Shown: piece by piece, positions 9,399 through 22,189 of the stretch
Numbering within the stretch: position 1 is the stretch's first letter
How the letters are laid out: every line of letters starts with the position of its first letter
Assembly (NCBI GenBank): GCA_000697335.1
Contig: JNEM01011368.1
Span: forward strand, 1-33,783
Source of the DNA: Conidiobolus incongruus B7586
Lineage: Eukaryota > Entomophthoromycota > Entomophthoromycetes > Entomophthorales > Conidiobolaceae
DNA: 33,783 nt
Direction of reading: 5' to 3'
Position numbers and translations under genes: made by a program
Notes under the pieces: generated by a model
Told to the model about the DNA's origin: nothing
Database searches by the model: none
What the model saw: the letters and a program-made list of their open reading frames with translations, nothing else

Positions 9399-12300
9399 AT
9401 GTTTACTGAAAGTGTATCAATTCTTGGAAAAGAATCTATTTTCGTTGGCTATGATTTAATACCAACGATAATTTCAAGTTTATCAAAAGAAAAATTCAGT
9501 AAGGTAGTATTAGTTACTGATCAGAATTTAGCCTCTTTGTACCTTGAACAATGGAATTCCCAATGGGATCAGTTCTACTCTCAACCTGAAGGAAATCAAG
9601 CTCATAAAGAATTTTTTACTTATATCATTCCCCCTGGCGAAGGAAGTAAATCAAGAAAAGTAAAAGCTCAAATAGAAGATTATTTACTTGAGCAAGGATG
9701 TACAAGAGACACATGTTTGATTGCGTTTGGGGGTGGAGTTATTGGGGATTTGGTCGGTTATGTTGCTGCTACTTTTATGAGAGGTGTTCCAGTTATTCAA
9801 GTTCCTACATCCCTATTAGCTATGGTTGATAGTAGTATCGGTGGAAAAACTGCAATCGATACTCCTCACGGAAAGAATTTAATTGGCGCTTTCTGGCAAC
9901 CTCTTGCCGTTTATGTCGACTTGAGTCTTTTACGAACTTTGCCACAACGAGAATTTTTCAATGGAATGGCTGAAATCATCAAAACAGCTGCTATAAGCAA
10001 TGCAGAAGACTTTGAGTTATTAGAGGTAAAGCACTTGGATATGTATCTCTCTGTCTATCCTGATTCACCTAATGAATTTATCGAAGGTAATACAATTTTG
10101 TATTTTTAAATGATTTTGTGTTTATTTTATCAGTCTTAATATTTATTAATAGTTTAAATGATATACTAATATTAACAATTTTCAGGTAAAAAGCTACTTC
10201 AAAAAGTAGTAGTTGGTTCTATCAAATTTAAAGCCCATGTCGTAACAGAAGATGAAAGAGAAAGCGGATTGAGAGGTTTACTCAATTTTGGTCATAGTAT
10301 TGGACATGGTATCGAAGGACTGGTATCCCCTCATTTGCTTCATGGCGAATGTGTTGCCATTGGTATGATTCAAGAAGCTGAAGTTTCCAGAAGTTTAGGA
10401 CATTGCTCTCAAGCCACTATTGCACGTCTTACCAGAGTATTAAAATTATATCAACTTCCTGTTTCTTTAGATGATCCAATCGCTTCAAAGAGACTTCCCA
10501 ACCAATTGAAACATTTAAAAATTGAAGATTTGATGCGAGTCATTAAAGTTGATAAAAAGAATATTGGAGGAAGAAAAAGAATTGTGTTGCTTGCTAGAAT
10601 CGGTGCCACTGTAGAATTACAACCTACTTTCGTTGATGATTATCTTATTGAAAGAGCAATGGCTCCTGCCATTCAAATTCCCAAGTCTTCTCTTAACGAT
10701 ACTTCTGCTGCCGAAATTGCCGTCCCAGGTTCTAAATCTATTTCTAATAGAGCTTTAGTATTGGCTGCTCTTGGTCAAGGGATTTGTAGATTGAAGGGTC
10801 TTCTGCATTCGGATGACACACAAGTCATGTTGGAGGCATTGAGATTATTTGCAGGAATCCAGTATCAATGGGAGGATAATGGTTTAACCCTAGTTATCGA
10901 AGGATGTGGCAATCCTTCCAAATTTGTTGTTCCATCAGTTCCTCTTTACTTGGGTAATGCTGGAACAGCTTCTCGATTCTTGACTTCTATTTGTTGTTTA
11001 GTTCCCCCACAAAATCAACCAGATTCTAATGAAGGTCTTATACTAACTGGCAACGCACGAATGAAGCAAAGACCCATTGGTCCTCTTGTTACAGCACTAA
11101 GAGAAAATGGTGTCGATATCAAATATGTGGAAAATGAAGGCTCTTTACCATTACTTATCAAGCCATCGGCTGGGGGCTTTGCTGGAGGTGAAATTAGACT
11201 TTCTGCGACGGTTTCATCCCAGTACGTCTCCTCAATCTTAATGGCGGCTCCATATGCTAATAAGGAAGTCGTGTTAATACTTGAGGGTGAACATGTCATT
11301 TCTCAGCCTTATATTGATATGACTATAGCTATGATGAAGAGCTTTGGTGTTAACGTTGAAAGGTTATCCGAAACTTCTTATAGAATTCCTGTTCAATCAT
11401 ATGTAAATCCACCAGTTTACCAAGTAGAGGGTGATGCTAGTTCCGCTACTTATCCTCTCGCTCTTGCTGCTATTACAGGTCGTCAAGTTACTGTAACCAA
11501 TCTTGGTAGTGAGTCTCTTCAAGGTGACGCGGGTTTTGCTGTTAAGGTTCTTAAGCCTATGGGATGCCAAGTTACCCAAACTGCTTACACCACTCAAGTG
11601 CAAGGCCCTCCAAAAGGTCAACTCAAATATCTTCCAGATATTGACATGGAGACTTTAACTGATGCCTTTTTAACTGCTTCAGTACTTGCAGCTGTAGCTA
11701 CTGGTCGCCCTGATGATGCTCCTGCCGATCAACCACCGGTTACCAATATTAGTGGTATTGCCAATCAAAGAGTTAAAGAGTGTGATAGAATTGCTGCCAT
11801 GGTCACAGAATTAGCTAAATTCGGAGTGAAGAGCTGGGAGCTGCCTGATGGTATTGCCATTCAAGCATCCCGATATGATCAATTAAAAGCTCCTGTTGAA
11901 GGGGTTCATTGCTATGATGATCATCGTGTTGCTATGAGCTTCAGTATTTTAGGTTGTATCGTTCCTGATACTATTATTAATGAAAAACTTTGCGTTGGAA
12001 AAACTTGGCCTAACTGGTGGGACGATCTTAGCCGCTGCCTCAAAGTCACTGCTTATGGTGTTGAAGTTCCACGTCCTATTCACAAGTTAGAAAGATCTAT
12101 TTCATCTCAAAATCCCAGCATCTTTATTATTGGTATGCGTGGAGTCGGAAAGACTACATCTGGAAAGATAGGTGCTAGCCATTTGAATATGGACTTCATC
12201 GATCTTGACGAATATTACCAGGAAGTTTACCAAATCTCAGTTAGAGAAACAGTTGAAAAAGAAGGATGGGAGGTGTTCAGAGACAAAGAACATCGATTAT

Positions 12301-14336
12301 TATTAAAGGTATTGGCTGAGTTCCCTAATAATACTTTAATTTCTTGTGGTGGAGGTATTATTGAAATGGAAGAAAACTGTAAACTCCTCATAGATTATGG
12401 AAACAATGGTGGAATAGTTTTGCATCTCAGAAATGATGATATTGAGAGTATTGAGCAATATTTAAATCGAGATATTTCAAGACCTGCTTATTCTGGTGCT
12501 GAAAGTATTCGAGAAGTTTGGAAACGCCGTTGTCCATTGTATGAAAGATGCAGCAATTATGAGTATAATATAATTAATCCAAGTTTGGATAACTGGAAAT
12601 TGGTTAAAGTTGATTTTATTGAATTTTTAAAGAATATTAGCAACCCAAGACCCATTCCTGCTTATTCACCCGATATTTCAAGCTTTTTCGTTTGTTTAAC
12701 TAGTCATAATATTTCTGAGGTCAAGGAACAATTAACAAATATTATTCAAGGATGCCAAGCTGTTGAACTTAGAGTTGATTTACTTAACCCCCCTAATTCG
12801 CCTAATGCCCAAATCTTAGATTTTAGCACTGAACAAGAATTGTATACCTTCGAAAGATATGTCGCTTTACAAGTAACTGAATTGAGACACATTGTTAAAA
12901 AGCTTCCTATTATTTATACGTTAAGAACCAAGAGTGAAGGAGGAAGATTATCTAATTCTTTACCTTTACCTTTCTTGAAGAGATTATTTAAACTTGGTTT
13001 CCAATTAGGTTGTCAATTGATTGATATTGAGATGAATCTTGATGTTCAACAAATTTTGTCTGATTTACCCAGCTTTCGAGGAACTTCCAAAATTATTGCC
13101 TCATTTCATGACTTAAATGGTCAGCTTGATTGGGGAGAAGCTAATTGCTACGAAAAGATTAAACAAGGATCTTTGTATGGAGATATTGTCAAATTGGTTT
13201 CAGTAGCTCAAAATATGGAAAATAACATGAAATTAGAGAGTTTTTTGGGCGATTATTATTCGAAATTATCTCAATTCAACAACATTCCTTTGATTGCTCT
13301 TAATATGGGTTCTAATGGACAACTATCACGTATTCTAAATAGATATCTCACCCCTGTAACACATCCTGCTCTTCCTACAAAAGCTGCACCAGGCCAATTA
13401 ACCGTTCAACAAATCAATTATGCTCGACATCTTTTAGGTTTAATCCCTGCTAAAGATTTATACTTGTTTGGCACTCCCATCTCCCAATCACCATCTCCTT
13501 CAATACATAATAGCTGGTTCCAAGCTCTTGGATTTCCACACAAATACCAACTCTGCGAAACAGATCAAATCGATGTAATGAGAAAGGTTGTCCAAAGTCC
13601 AGCTTTTGGTGGGGCTAATTGCACCATCCCAACTAAAGAAATTGGTATAGAACTTGTGGAAGAACTTTCAGAATCAGCTAGAATAATTGGTGCGATCAAC
13701 ACAATTTATTGGGGTGATTCCCAAGATAAAAAGAAACGTATACTCAAGGGAGATAACACTGATTGGCTCGCATTATTCAACAAAATCAACGAAAAACTCG
13801 AAGGAGACAAACCTGATTCTAATAGATCCGCTTTGGTATTAGGAGCTGGTGGTACTGCCAGAGCCAGTTTATATTCTTTATACAAGGCTGGGTTCGAGAC
13901 TATCTATTTGTATAATAGAACTCATTCTAAAGCCAAGCTATTAGCTCAGCATTTTGAAAAACTTTTCAAGATCATAGTAGTTGATGAAAATGTCAATATC
14001 GCTGATTTCTTCAGTAATAATTCTAACTCTCAAGTTAAACCGCCTCAGATCATTGTAGATACCCTACCTGGCTCTGCTCAAGTGTTGACAAATGAGCTCG
14101 AAACTGCTTTATTTAATTCATTTAACTCTCAATCTAGATCTAAAAATATAACTGTTCGTTTTGCCTATGCCAAATATCCAAGTAAACAGTCTACCCAAGA
14201 AGCAAGTTTAATTTCTGCTGGGGATTCTTCTAACAAGGATTCGAATTCGATAGAAGAAATTACTGGTCTTGAATTGTTAAGGGAACAAGCTAAATATGGA
14301 TTCCAATTATGGACTGGTATTTTCCCTGAATATTAG
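9399..14336 (+). CDS. aro1: Pentafunctional AROM polypeptide (shikimate pathway steps 2-6)
   Basis: Two exons, 9399-10086 and 10186-14336, flank a 99-bp intron (donor GTAATA, branch-like TACTAAT, acceptor TTCAG) and give 1612 residues, normal for fungal AROM. The domains run in the usual order. 3-dehydroquinate synthase (about 1-387) has [11 protein letters not shown] and [15 protein letters not shown] synthase (about 405-850) has [21 protein letters not shown] and [11 protein letters not shown]. Shikimate kinase (about 870-1050) has Walker [10 protein letters not shown] at 879-887. Type I 3-dehydroquinase (about 1060-1290) has H1204 in SFHDL and Schiff-base K1232 in DIVKLVS. Shikimate dehydrogenase (about 1318-1612) has [15 protein letters not shown] and LGAGGTARA. 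The enzyme is cytosolic and turns DAHP into EPSP for aromatic amino acids. All five active-site signatures look intact. Confidence 0.98.
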
Positions 14337-14729
14337 GGAATATGTTTATTGTTAATGAAATTATTTTGATAATATATATTCAAATAATCAAATATTTCAA
14401 TTAATCCTATTTCTTTTTATATCATATAAAAAAGGAAATCTAAATTTATTAAATATAAGATCCTTAATACTATAAATTCTCATGCATTCTTTTGATCAAT
14501 AGATTAAATCGATCTTTCAAATTTATACATTTGAAATACTTTCATAATATTACAATCCATTAAGGAGCCAAATTTAATGATTGCTATGCTAGTATGGCCA
14601 TTAGTCATAGTTTATTACCAACAATTGGGTTGACATTTTTTATCCATGGATCCTTTAAATTTATTTTTATCAAATAAAATATTTTATGTGAAATATTATA
14701 TAATAGTTTAATCGTTGATTACTTTTCCG
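14337..14729. other. Intergenic spacer after AROM
   Basis: About 390 bp holding the AROM 3' untranslated region. No gene or recognisable site is seen. Whether the 5' edge of the MSH4 relic extends into it cannot be told. Confidence 0.5.
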
Positions 14730-17115
14730 AAATATGGTTCTATATCAAAACATTGCGATTGGTACAAGCTCATGATGTTACCAAAACAACAGGCTACAAT
14801 ATTAATTAAATTTTATTTGGTATATTTTGAAGGTATTTGTCCCCAAAAATCACTTGAAACTGAAATTCTACCTGTATTAAAAATTATTGGTCATGCTTTT
14901 AAATATTTTGAAATTATCCCTATTGATAGAGTCTATTTTAATGATGAGAGATGTAAATATATTTTTCGCTTCAATATTTGAATATTTAAAATATATTGCT
15001 AGTAGTTGAATGCATCAAACAATATGGTCTTAATGAAGATGTTCAAAAACTCCAACCTCATTTAACTTTAAAGTAACACTTAAAAATTTTATAAAAAATA
15101 TTGTTTATTTAATGTAGATATTATGGGTTGGCGGCTTTAGCATGACTATTCAAGTAAATAAAACACACAAATTACATTAAATTTAATAATATTGGTAGAT
15201 ATATGGAATTTTATATAAAAACCTTTTTCCCTCAAAGTTCTGAACATATTGTATGTACAGATGCAAAAGGTAAAATAATAGCTAAATTATGAGATCATCT
15301 AAATATTGGTTATGTAAGTTCTATGATAATTTGTAGTTTAATTTGAAAATAAAAAACTATTACTAAAAAATATTAGATCCGTATATTTGTGCACCAATGA
15401 AATCATTAAGAGATATTGATACTAATGCTTTTAAACATTATTTTTGAAGATTAAATTCCATTATTAATACCTTTATTATTTTTATTGAAAAACGATGCAA
15501 TAGACAATACCTCTACAAAAATGTGAGCAATGAATTGAATATTAGTATTGATATTCAATTATTAAAATGGTTTAGTCAATCACCTGAAATTCAACATTAA
15601 TCAATTATTAATTGGTGAATATAAATGAAATACAAATACATTTTCTAAATATATTTATACGAAAATACAGTGGAAACTAGACTGAACCGTATTGAAGGTA
15701 AGGTTTTAATCAAATTTAAAAATAAAACTAAATAATAACTTTGAATATTATCCTATCCCATTATGTAAACTAAATTGATATATCCATTGTTAAATTAAGC
15801 GATTATTTAAAAAATTATCAGTTTGATTAATAAATGTGCTCATAATTAAATCAAATTCAAAAAACAGCAGTTAATAATATCAAAGTTATTTGTATATGAA
15901 TCATTTCATGATGTAGATTTTATCAGGAAATATGCATTAGATATCATTTCAAATTTTAAAAGCCTAATATTTATATAGGCGAATAACGAAAACAGTTCAA
16001 TCAAGCATTTGGAACAAAATTTTATATTAGTTTCAAAAAATGGATTAGATTTAATTGCAAATATAATTCAACTTAAGTATATTTAAAAATCATTTGATTC
16101 AAAATATATATGAGATTAATAATATCTTTAAGTCGATTGTAGAAATATGAAATATGTATTGTGAAAAATACAGGAAATAATACAAACTAATCAATGAAAA
16201 ATAAATTGTCTATTAAATGTTTTTTCAATCGAAACCATTGGTTTGAATAACCTTTCTCAATCAAATAATCCAATATATATTATAAGGTTAATATAATTAA
16301 ATTCTTCATTAGGATAGGATTAACTTAAATAATGTGCAAATAATAGCCTACGATGCTGGTAATATAAATTAATTTTTCAGCCTGAAAAACTTATTCAAAA
16401 AATATTGATAATATATTTGCATTAGTCAATGAATATAAATGTATTTTTATGATCTATGCTTAACATATATTATAAACACAAAATTAGCTCAGCTCTCATT
16501 AGCATCTCAACTTAAATATATCACTAATTACGAGTATCAGATTCAAATTTCAAAAGTTCAAAGTCGTATTAATTACCTAATATTTTTCCAAGAGGATCTA
16601 AAAAAACAATATGGCATATCTAACAACCTTAGATATAATAGGACATTAAATAATATTGATCAAGTACAGATTATTCAATAGTCTGAGTTAAATGAAGGAA
16701 TGAAGCATTCACTTGATGAAGTTGATTTAATTTCAAATGAGTAATAGGAATTTTATCAACAGTTCTAATATTGAGTAAAATCAAACAAAATATAAGAATA
16801 TTATATAAGCTCCCTCAATCTATTTCATTCCTTGATATGATGGTCAGTTTCGCAATTCATGCTTCCAAACATTGTTTAGATATTTAGCATTTGAATATTA
16901 TTTCAATTTTTAATTATCGTTTATTGAAACTGATATTTGGGAAATACGACAATAAAAATTTCTGATATACAATTTTATATAGTGAAATTCAATCAAAATG
17001 TTCTCCAAACAATATATTATTCTCTTAGAATAAAAGCTTTTCAATCATAACTTGACCTACTATGAGTGGAAAACAATTTTCTTAAATCAAGTCACACTTG
17101 AATATATTATAGCAA
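14730..17115 (+). pseudogene. Heavily decayed MutS homologue, best fit MSH4
   Basis: Collinear pieces of a MutS family protein lie on the plus strand, in several frames and separated by many stops. EIIPIDRVYFND (14910-14945) matches the MSH4 N-terminal region that reads roughly EIIPVDRKYFNE. YYGLAALA (15119-15142) follows a possible intron acceptor and matches the YYALAAL segment. ETRLNRIE (15673-15696) matches the NTRLDAVEE helix. LNEGMKHSLDEVDLIS (near 16688-16735) and LYKLPQSISFLDMMVSFA (near 16801-16854) match the clamp/lever region ending in the LDMLLSFA motif. PNNILFS then PTMSGK (17005-17073) match the segment leading into the GPNMSGKS Walker A. The ATPase part after Walker A is lost or unreadable. 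MSH4 forms MutS-gamma with MSH5 and stabilises meiotic crossovers. MSH5 or another MutS is less likely because of the LDMxxSFA and PIDRxYF motifs. The relic is certainly nonfunctional. Confidence 0.82.
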
Positions 17116-17339
17116 AAATTAGAAGATAGTAAATATTTTTCAATTTTTCATTTATTAGTATCCCAGTAAAATTTAAAAATATCAAACTAAATAATCAAAT
17201 ATTAGATTATTATTCTCAATAATCTGAATTTTTATTCAAATTTATCATCTCAACAAGAGTTAGATTGAATTTAATATATAAGTATAGAAATTAAGAAATG
17301 GCAAATTTTTTAATTTCTGATCTTTCAAACATATTATAT

Positions 17340-18470
17340 ATTCAATTTTAATTATTTATTTATTAAAATATTTTAATTTTAAAATTTACACTTAAATTTA
17401 ATTATGTTTAAATTAGATAGCAATTATTAAAAGGCTTTTATTTTTATATCTTTAAAACTTAACTATAAACCCTTTAAAATTATTTAAAACTTATAAATAA
17501 TTTATAAAGATATTATTTTATTTAAAACTACTATATATCACTAGATTTGTAATTTTAAAGTTAAAAGGAATATTATTTAAAATTTGTTAAAATTTAAAAG
17601 ATTAGTTTCTATTATTACTCTTTTATTTATTAATAATATAAAAAAATATTCAATAATATCTTTTTATTTTTGTTAAAAAATTATTAAAGTAATTTAATAT
17701 TAATTATATAAGCATATTATATATATTTAAGTTTAAACTTAAATTAATTAATAAAAATATATAATAAATACTTTATAATTTAACAAAAGCTTAAAAAAAA
17801 ACTAAAGTAACTATAGTTAAATTAAATTTATTAAGGTATAATTAAAAACAAAGGTTTTTACAAAAAATATTTATAATTAATAAATTTTAAATTTTTTTAT
17901 ATAATCTTTTACTTAAAAATAAAACAAAATATTAAGTTAAATTAATCCTTTTTATAAATTTTAATAAATAAACATTTTAAATACAAGTGAATGTTAATTA
18001 TTATAATAGATTATAATAGTATATGGTTTTTTTATTTAATACCTTAAGGAGAATTAATTAATAACAAATTATATATTATTTCTTTATATAAAATAATTTT
18101 TAAATAATGTTTTTAATATAAATTAAAGATATATATTATTTTATATAATAATTATAAAATATATAAAGTTATAAAAGATTTTTTATATAAGAAAATAGAA
18201 AAAGTTATTACATCTAGTATATTTACTTAATTATCACTTATATAATTATAATTGTTTTAAATAATTAAAAAAACAACTTATAAGAAAAAAATTCCTATAA
18301 ACAAATTAAATTAATTTATAAAATATCAAATTTTAATCCTTAATAAAAAAAACTATTTTTCAAATATTAAAAGCTTACTAAAAATATAGAAAAAAGTTAT
18401 TAATAATAAAAGAGGCTATTAATTTTATATTATTTATTAATTTTTATATATTGTTTATTAATTTATTTGT
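17340..18470. other. Block of extreme AT content
   Basis: About 1.1 kb where G+C falls to roughly 10-15 percent by eye, clearly below the flanking intergenic DNA. Word use also differs: TTA/TAA runs dominate, and GAT/ATC and TGA/TCA words common in the flanks are sparse. No ORF, tRNA cloverleaf or rRNA core was recognised. It could be inserted organellar DNA, a degenerate AT satellite or simply drifted spacer. Confidence 0.45.
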
Positions 18471-19792
18471 TTAATTTCAATTTCAAAATTGTAATATTAC
18501 TTTATATTAATATTTTACACCATACATTAAGTTCAAATTTGTTTCAAATTAAAGGATTTAGTTAAAATATTTGGTTTAATATGATATTAAATATTATTTA
18601 CTTTTTATCAATTTGGTATTTCTCAATATTTATTAAGATTATTGTTCACTGTATTCAAAAAATTAATATCTTCAAAGGTAATCAATTCTAATAAAAATAA
18701 GAATATATTAACTTTTATCATCTATTACATTTTTTTCAACACATTTTACTGGATCCTCAATTTATTTTTTGAATCATTCAACTGTAAACACTCCAAAGTT
18801 TAGCATTGTAGTATATTTTAATACCAATGACTTTTGAAATTATTATTTATTCATAAATAGAAATTAAAATTTCAGGGCAAAAATGTATCACTTAAAATTA
18901 TAATTTTTCCAGTGGATTTGAGCAAAAAAAGACATTATAGCAAGTTTCAAATGATTTTAAATTGAATTATAATTAGAATTTCAAGATTAAACTGACCAAA
19001 CAGGTCCGATACGATCTTTTATAAATGCAGCTAGTAGAATCTCCAATGAGATAACTATATATAAATTGGTTTCATAATATTAATAGAGATGTAATATTAG
19101 TCTTGACAAGGGAAATCTAGTTATACGATTTTTGTATAAAGCCAACAAAAATATTATAAAATATCAACATTCAAATATATAATGAATAAATACAATGTTA
19201 ATAAATACTCATGGTTTCAGATAGTATAATTTATATTATTAAAAAACAAAAATGGGCCAAGGATTAACAAGACCAAATTATTAATTCAAGCCAAAGATAT
19301 GAACTAATACACAATATAAGTATATATATATATATCTAACATGATTAACTTGTAGGCTTATCCTAAACATTTAAATTTATACTACATATAATTGGAAATT
19401 ATCTTTTATATATATTCACTAATATAGAAGCTTCCTGATTTGAAATATAGTTGTATGGTTATATATCGTAATAGTTATAGTATCAAAACTTTTTATGAAA
19501 CAGAGTACTCAATTCATCCCTCATTTTGAATTAAATCACTTAAAATTTATTGAAATAAGTTCAATTTCTTCATCAATATTAGAATACAAAGATAAATAAA
19601 GTCACTGTTTAGTTACATGTTAAAAGAGAAATTCGGTAAAGGATAATAGTATAACATCTATATTAAATAAATATTTAATTGAATATAAATAAACATTATT
19701 AATGGGAATTAATTTTTGTGATAAAAAGTTACACAAATATAAAATTTCTAGTATGTCAGGTTGATAAACGAAAGTTATTTAAAATAAATATT
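18471..19792. other. Intergenic region downstream of PAM16
   Basis: No coding sequence is supported on either strand. It contains a TA microsatellite at about 19321-19335 and the presumed 3' untranslated region of the minus-strand PAM16 gene. Confidence 0.5.
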
Positions 19793-20283
19793 TTAAGCGG
19801 AAGGGTTTTCCGTTTTTTTTGGAGGTTCTTCTGGGGTAGTTCCAATCTCGAGATCTATTCTTTCTTTGGCTCTGAAAATCTTAGACTGTAGATAAAATGA
19901 ACCACCTTTAGTTGGGTCATTAATATTAAATAAATGCTCATATTTCTAAAAAACTAATATTAGTATTTGTGTTAATAGATTTTAATAATATTAATAATAA
20001 ACCTTTTTAATCTCTTCAACTTTGGCATCCTTTTCAACATTCAAAATTTGATAAGCTTCTTGTAAAGTAATACCAGTTTGGCGGGAAATAGGGTCATTAG
20101 CAGTTTTTGCGGCGGCTGAAGCACCTTGAGTGGCAGCATCTATATAAATTATTAGTTAATATATTAAAAATAAAAAATTTTAACCAAATTACTAGCAGCA
20201 GCAACTTTATAAGCGTCAACAAAAGCTCTTCCCAAAATAGTGGCACCACTGATAATTACTTGTGCAATAGCTCTAGCAGACAT
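19793..20283 (-). CDS. PAM16: Mitochondrial import motor subunit PAM16/TIM16 (Magmas)
   Basis: Exons are 20193-20283, 20003-20139 and 19793-19945 on the minus strand. They are joined over introns of 53 bp (donor GTAATT) and 57 bp (donor GTTTAT, branch-like TACTAAT), giving 126 residues. The N-terminus ([20 protein letters not shown]) matches the conserved hydrophobic matrix-targeted start of Tim16. A degenerate J-like domain follows at about 53-112 ([15 protein letters not shown], then YEHLFNIND and [19 protein letters not shown]). The HPD of true J proteins is replaced, here by D86-P87-T88 where relatives usually have DKE or DKS. PAM16 sits at the matrix face of TIM23, pairs with PAM18 and restrains its stimulation of mtHsp70. 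The charged tail after 112 is short. The first-intron donor was chosen because it alone keeps the frame. Confidence 0.95.
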
Positions 20284-20992
20284 TATTTATAATCTTTTTT
20301 TAATTATTAAAATAAATAATAGTTAAAGGTTTAGTTAGATTTAATTATCTATTTAATTCAATTAAATGTAACAAAGAATTTATTTATATCTGGAAATTCG
20401 ATTGAAACATTTATAATATATTTTAATATTATAAAATTATGGGATATTTTGATCAATTTTAATCCATCAAAAATATTCTAGAAACTAAAAAAAGAATTGA
20501 TTTATAGAAATAAAGAATGATTTCACAAAAAAAATAGATTAACTAAAAAAATATACCTTATGTTTGAAATAATGCTTAGGGTGAATTAAAAATTTAAGTC
20601 AAATTATTATCTTAATATTACCGTTATATTTAAATCAAAGGTATAAATAAATATCTCACAATTGTTAATAAAAATATTTAATTACATACTGCTAATCAGA
20701 AAATTATGAAATTAAAAGGGTAAAAGAATCGATACAAAGTGTTGATAATATAAATTGTTTGATGAAAATAATTAATTTTAAACTAACCTTTTGTTTTTTA
20801 AATATTAATTATATATCAATTATTGAATAAATTAGTTTTAAGGAACTTAAAACCAGAAAATAGAATCCCATAAAAGAAAATTTTAGAAACAGAATATTTA
20901 TAAACTTTGTTAATTGAAAAAAATATGCATTAAATATACAAAAAAATTTATTCATTAATAAATATATTTAATATTAAATTGTTTTTTCGAAA
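20284..20992. other. Shared divergent promoter region PAM16 / RPA49
   Basis: About 0.7 kb separates the divergent start codons of PAM16 (minus) and RPA49 (plus). It is AT-rich and noncoding. No canonical transcription-factor site could be assigned with confidence. Confidence 0.55.
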
Positions 20993-22189
20993 ATGGTCAA
21001 AAAACATAATGTCCAAGTATCCGTGAATAACATCGATGGAACCCAATTTTCTGGTCCTTATCTCACTCCTATTTCAGGGTTTTTGCCTCCAAATAATATA
21101 CAATATCAAGGCTATTATAAGGATAAATCAGTTCATCAAAGAATATTATATGGCGAAAATGACAAAATGGAATATACTTTGAGCAATACTGGTTCCGATG
21201 CTCAATACGGCGTGAACAGCCAATATTTAGTAGGTATTTATGATCCTGAAACTAAATCTGTCACCTTTCAACCCGCACCTTTTCTCCACATGAATCGTGA
21301 AGTTAAGGTCCTTAAGACGCTTTCTGGTGCCAACGAAGCGGCCACCAAATCATATGTTGAATCTGTTGAAGCTTTGGGTCAAGAATTTGGTACCAAGAAG
21401 AAACGCTCTGAAATTGCCATGAAGAAGAAAAACACTGTTGATGTGTCTACCATGCAAAATGATTTGGATCAAATTTCAGGTTCTATTAAAGCTGAAGCTA
21501 ATCCAGAAAATTTGGATCCTCTTGTTGGATTCAAACAGACTCTTCCTACTTTCAGCCTTACTGCCAAGAATCCAGAAGATATTTACAACTTGAAGACTTT
21601 CTTCAACAACCAACTTTTAAACACTCTTCCAATTGGCAAGCTTTTGAATTGCACAGATCCCAAAGAGCTCGATCAGCTTATGACTTACCCTCAATCCAAG
21701 TTTTTACACGCTCATCTCAGCGAGCATTTGGGTACCTCTGGACCTAAGAATAAGGATATTATCAAGAAGCTCCAATTTATTGGCCTTATGATGAAATTAT
21801 ACAGTGCCTCTCGTGATGCAATCGCCAACCCCACTAAATTAAAGAATTTGTTCAAGAATTTCACCAGCGTTGGTGACGTTCTCATTGAGCACTTCACTGA
21901 AATCTCTCAAAATTTTGGAAGCAAAGCCACAAGAGTTTTGCCAGATAACTTGAAGACTAAGCTCGCATGCCACATCATCGTTATGATTCTCACCCTCAGC
22001 AACTATCAAATCGATTTGGTTACCCTTGCAAGTGACTTGAAGATCGATTTAAATCGCGCTACTCAACTGGCCTTCCTTGTAGGTTGTAAACCTGCATCTT
22101 TCGGTAAAGGCAACTCCGCCACTTCCAAGGTGTTCAAATTGGTTGCTCCTCTTTCTTTACAAACTGAATCCAAAAAGAGACGTAAATAG
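20993..22189 (+). CDS. RPA49: RNA polymerase I subunit RPA49 (A49/PAF53 family)
   Basis: A single-exon protein of 398 residues, close to the usual length. The N-terminal dimerisation module (about 1-110) contains the family segments YLVGIYDPETKSVTFQPAP (78-96) and REVKVLKTL. Next comes the conserved LGQEFGTKKKRSEIA stretch (128-142) in the linker. The C-terminal part (about 190-370) corresponds to the tandem winged-helix domain, with segments such as LKTFFNNQLLNTLPIGKLLN and LACHIIVMILTLSNYQIDL. The tail KKRRK is basic. With the A34.5 homologue it forms a TFIIE/TFIIF-like subcomplex of Pol I that helps initiation and elongation on rDNA in the nucleolus. It is divergently transcribed from PAM16 and lies upstream of PTH2 on the same strand. 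Confidence 0.95.
   Translation: MVKKHNVQVSVNNIDGTQFSGPYLTPISGFLPPNNIQYQGYYKDKSVHQRILYGENDKMEYTLSNTGSDAQYGVNSQYLVGIYDPETKSVTFQPAPFLHMNREVKVLKTLSGANEAATKSYVESVEALGQEFGTKKKRSEIAMKKKNTVDVSTMQNDLDQISGSIKAEANPENLDPLVGFKQTLPTFSLTAKNPEDIYNLKTFFNNQLLNTLPIGKLLNCTDPKELDQLMTYPQSKFLHAHLSEHLGTSGPKNKDIIKKLQFIGLMMKLYSASRDAIANPTKLKNLFKNFTSVGDVLIEHFTEISQNFGSKATRVLPDNLKTKLACHIIVMILTLSNYQIDLVTLASDLKIDLNRATQLAFLVGCKPASFGKGNSATSKVFKLVAPLSLQTESKKRRK

Noticed and set aside
11015-11621. Minus-strand open frames within AROM
   Set aside because: They are antisense shadows of the EPSP synthase domain.
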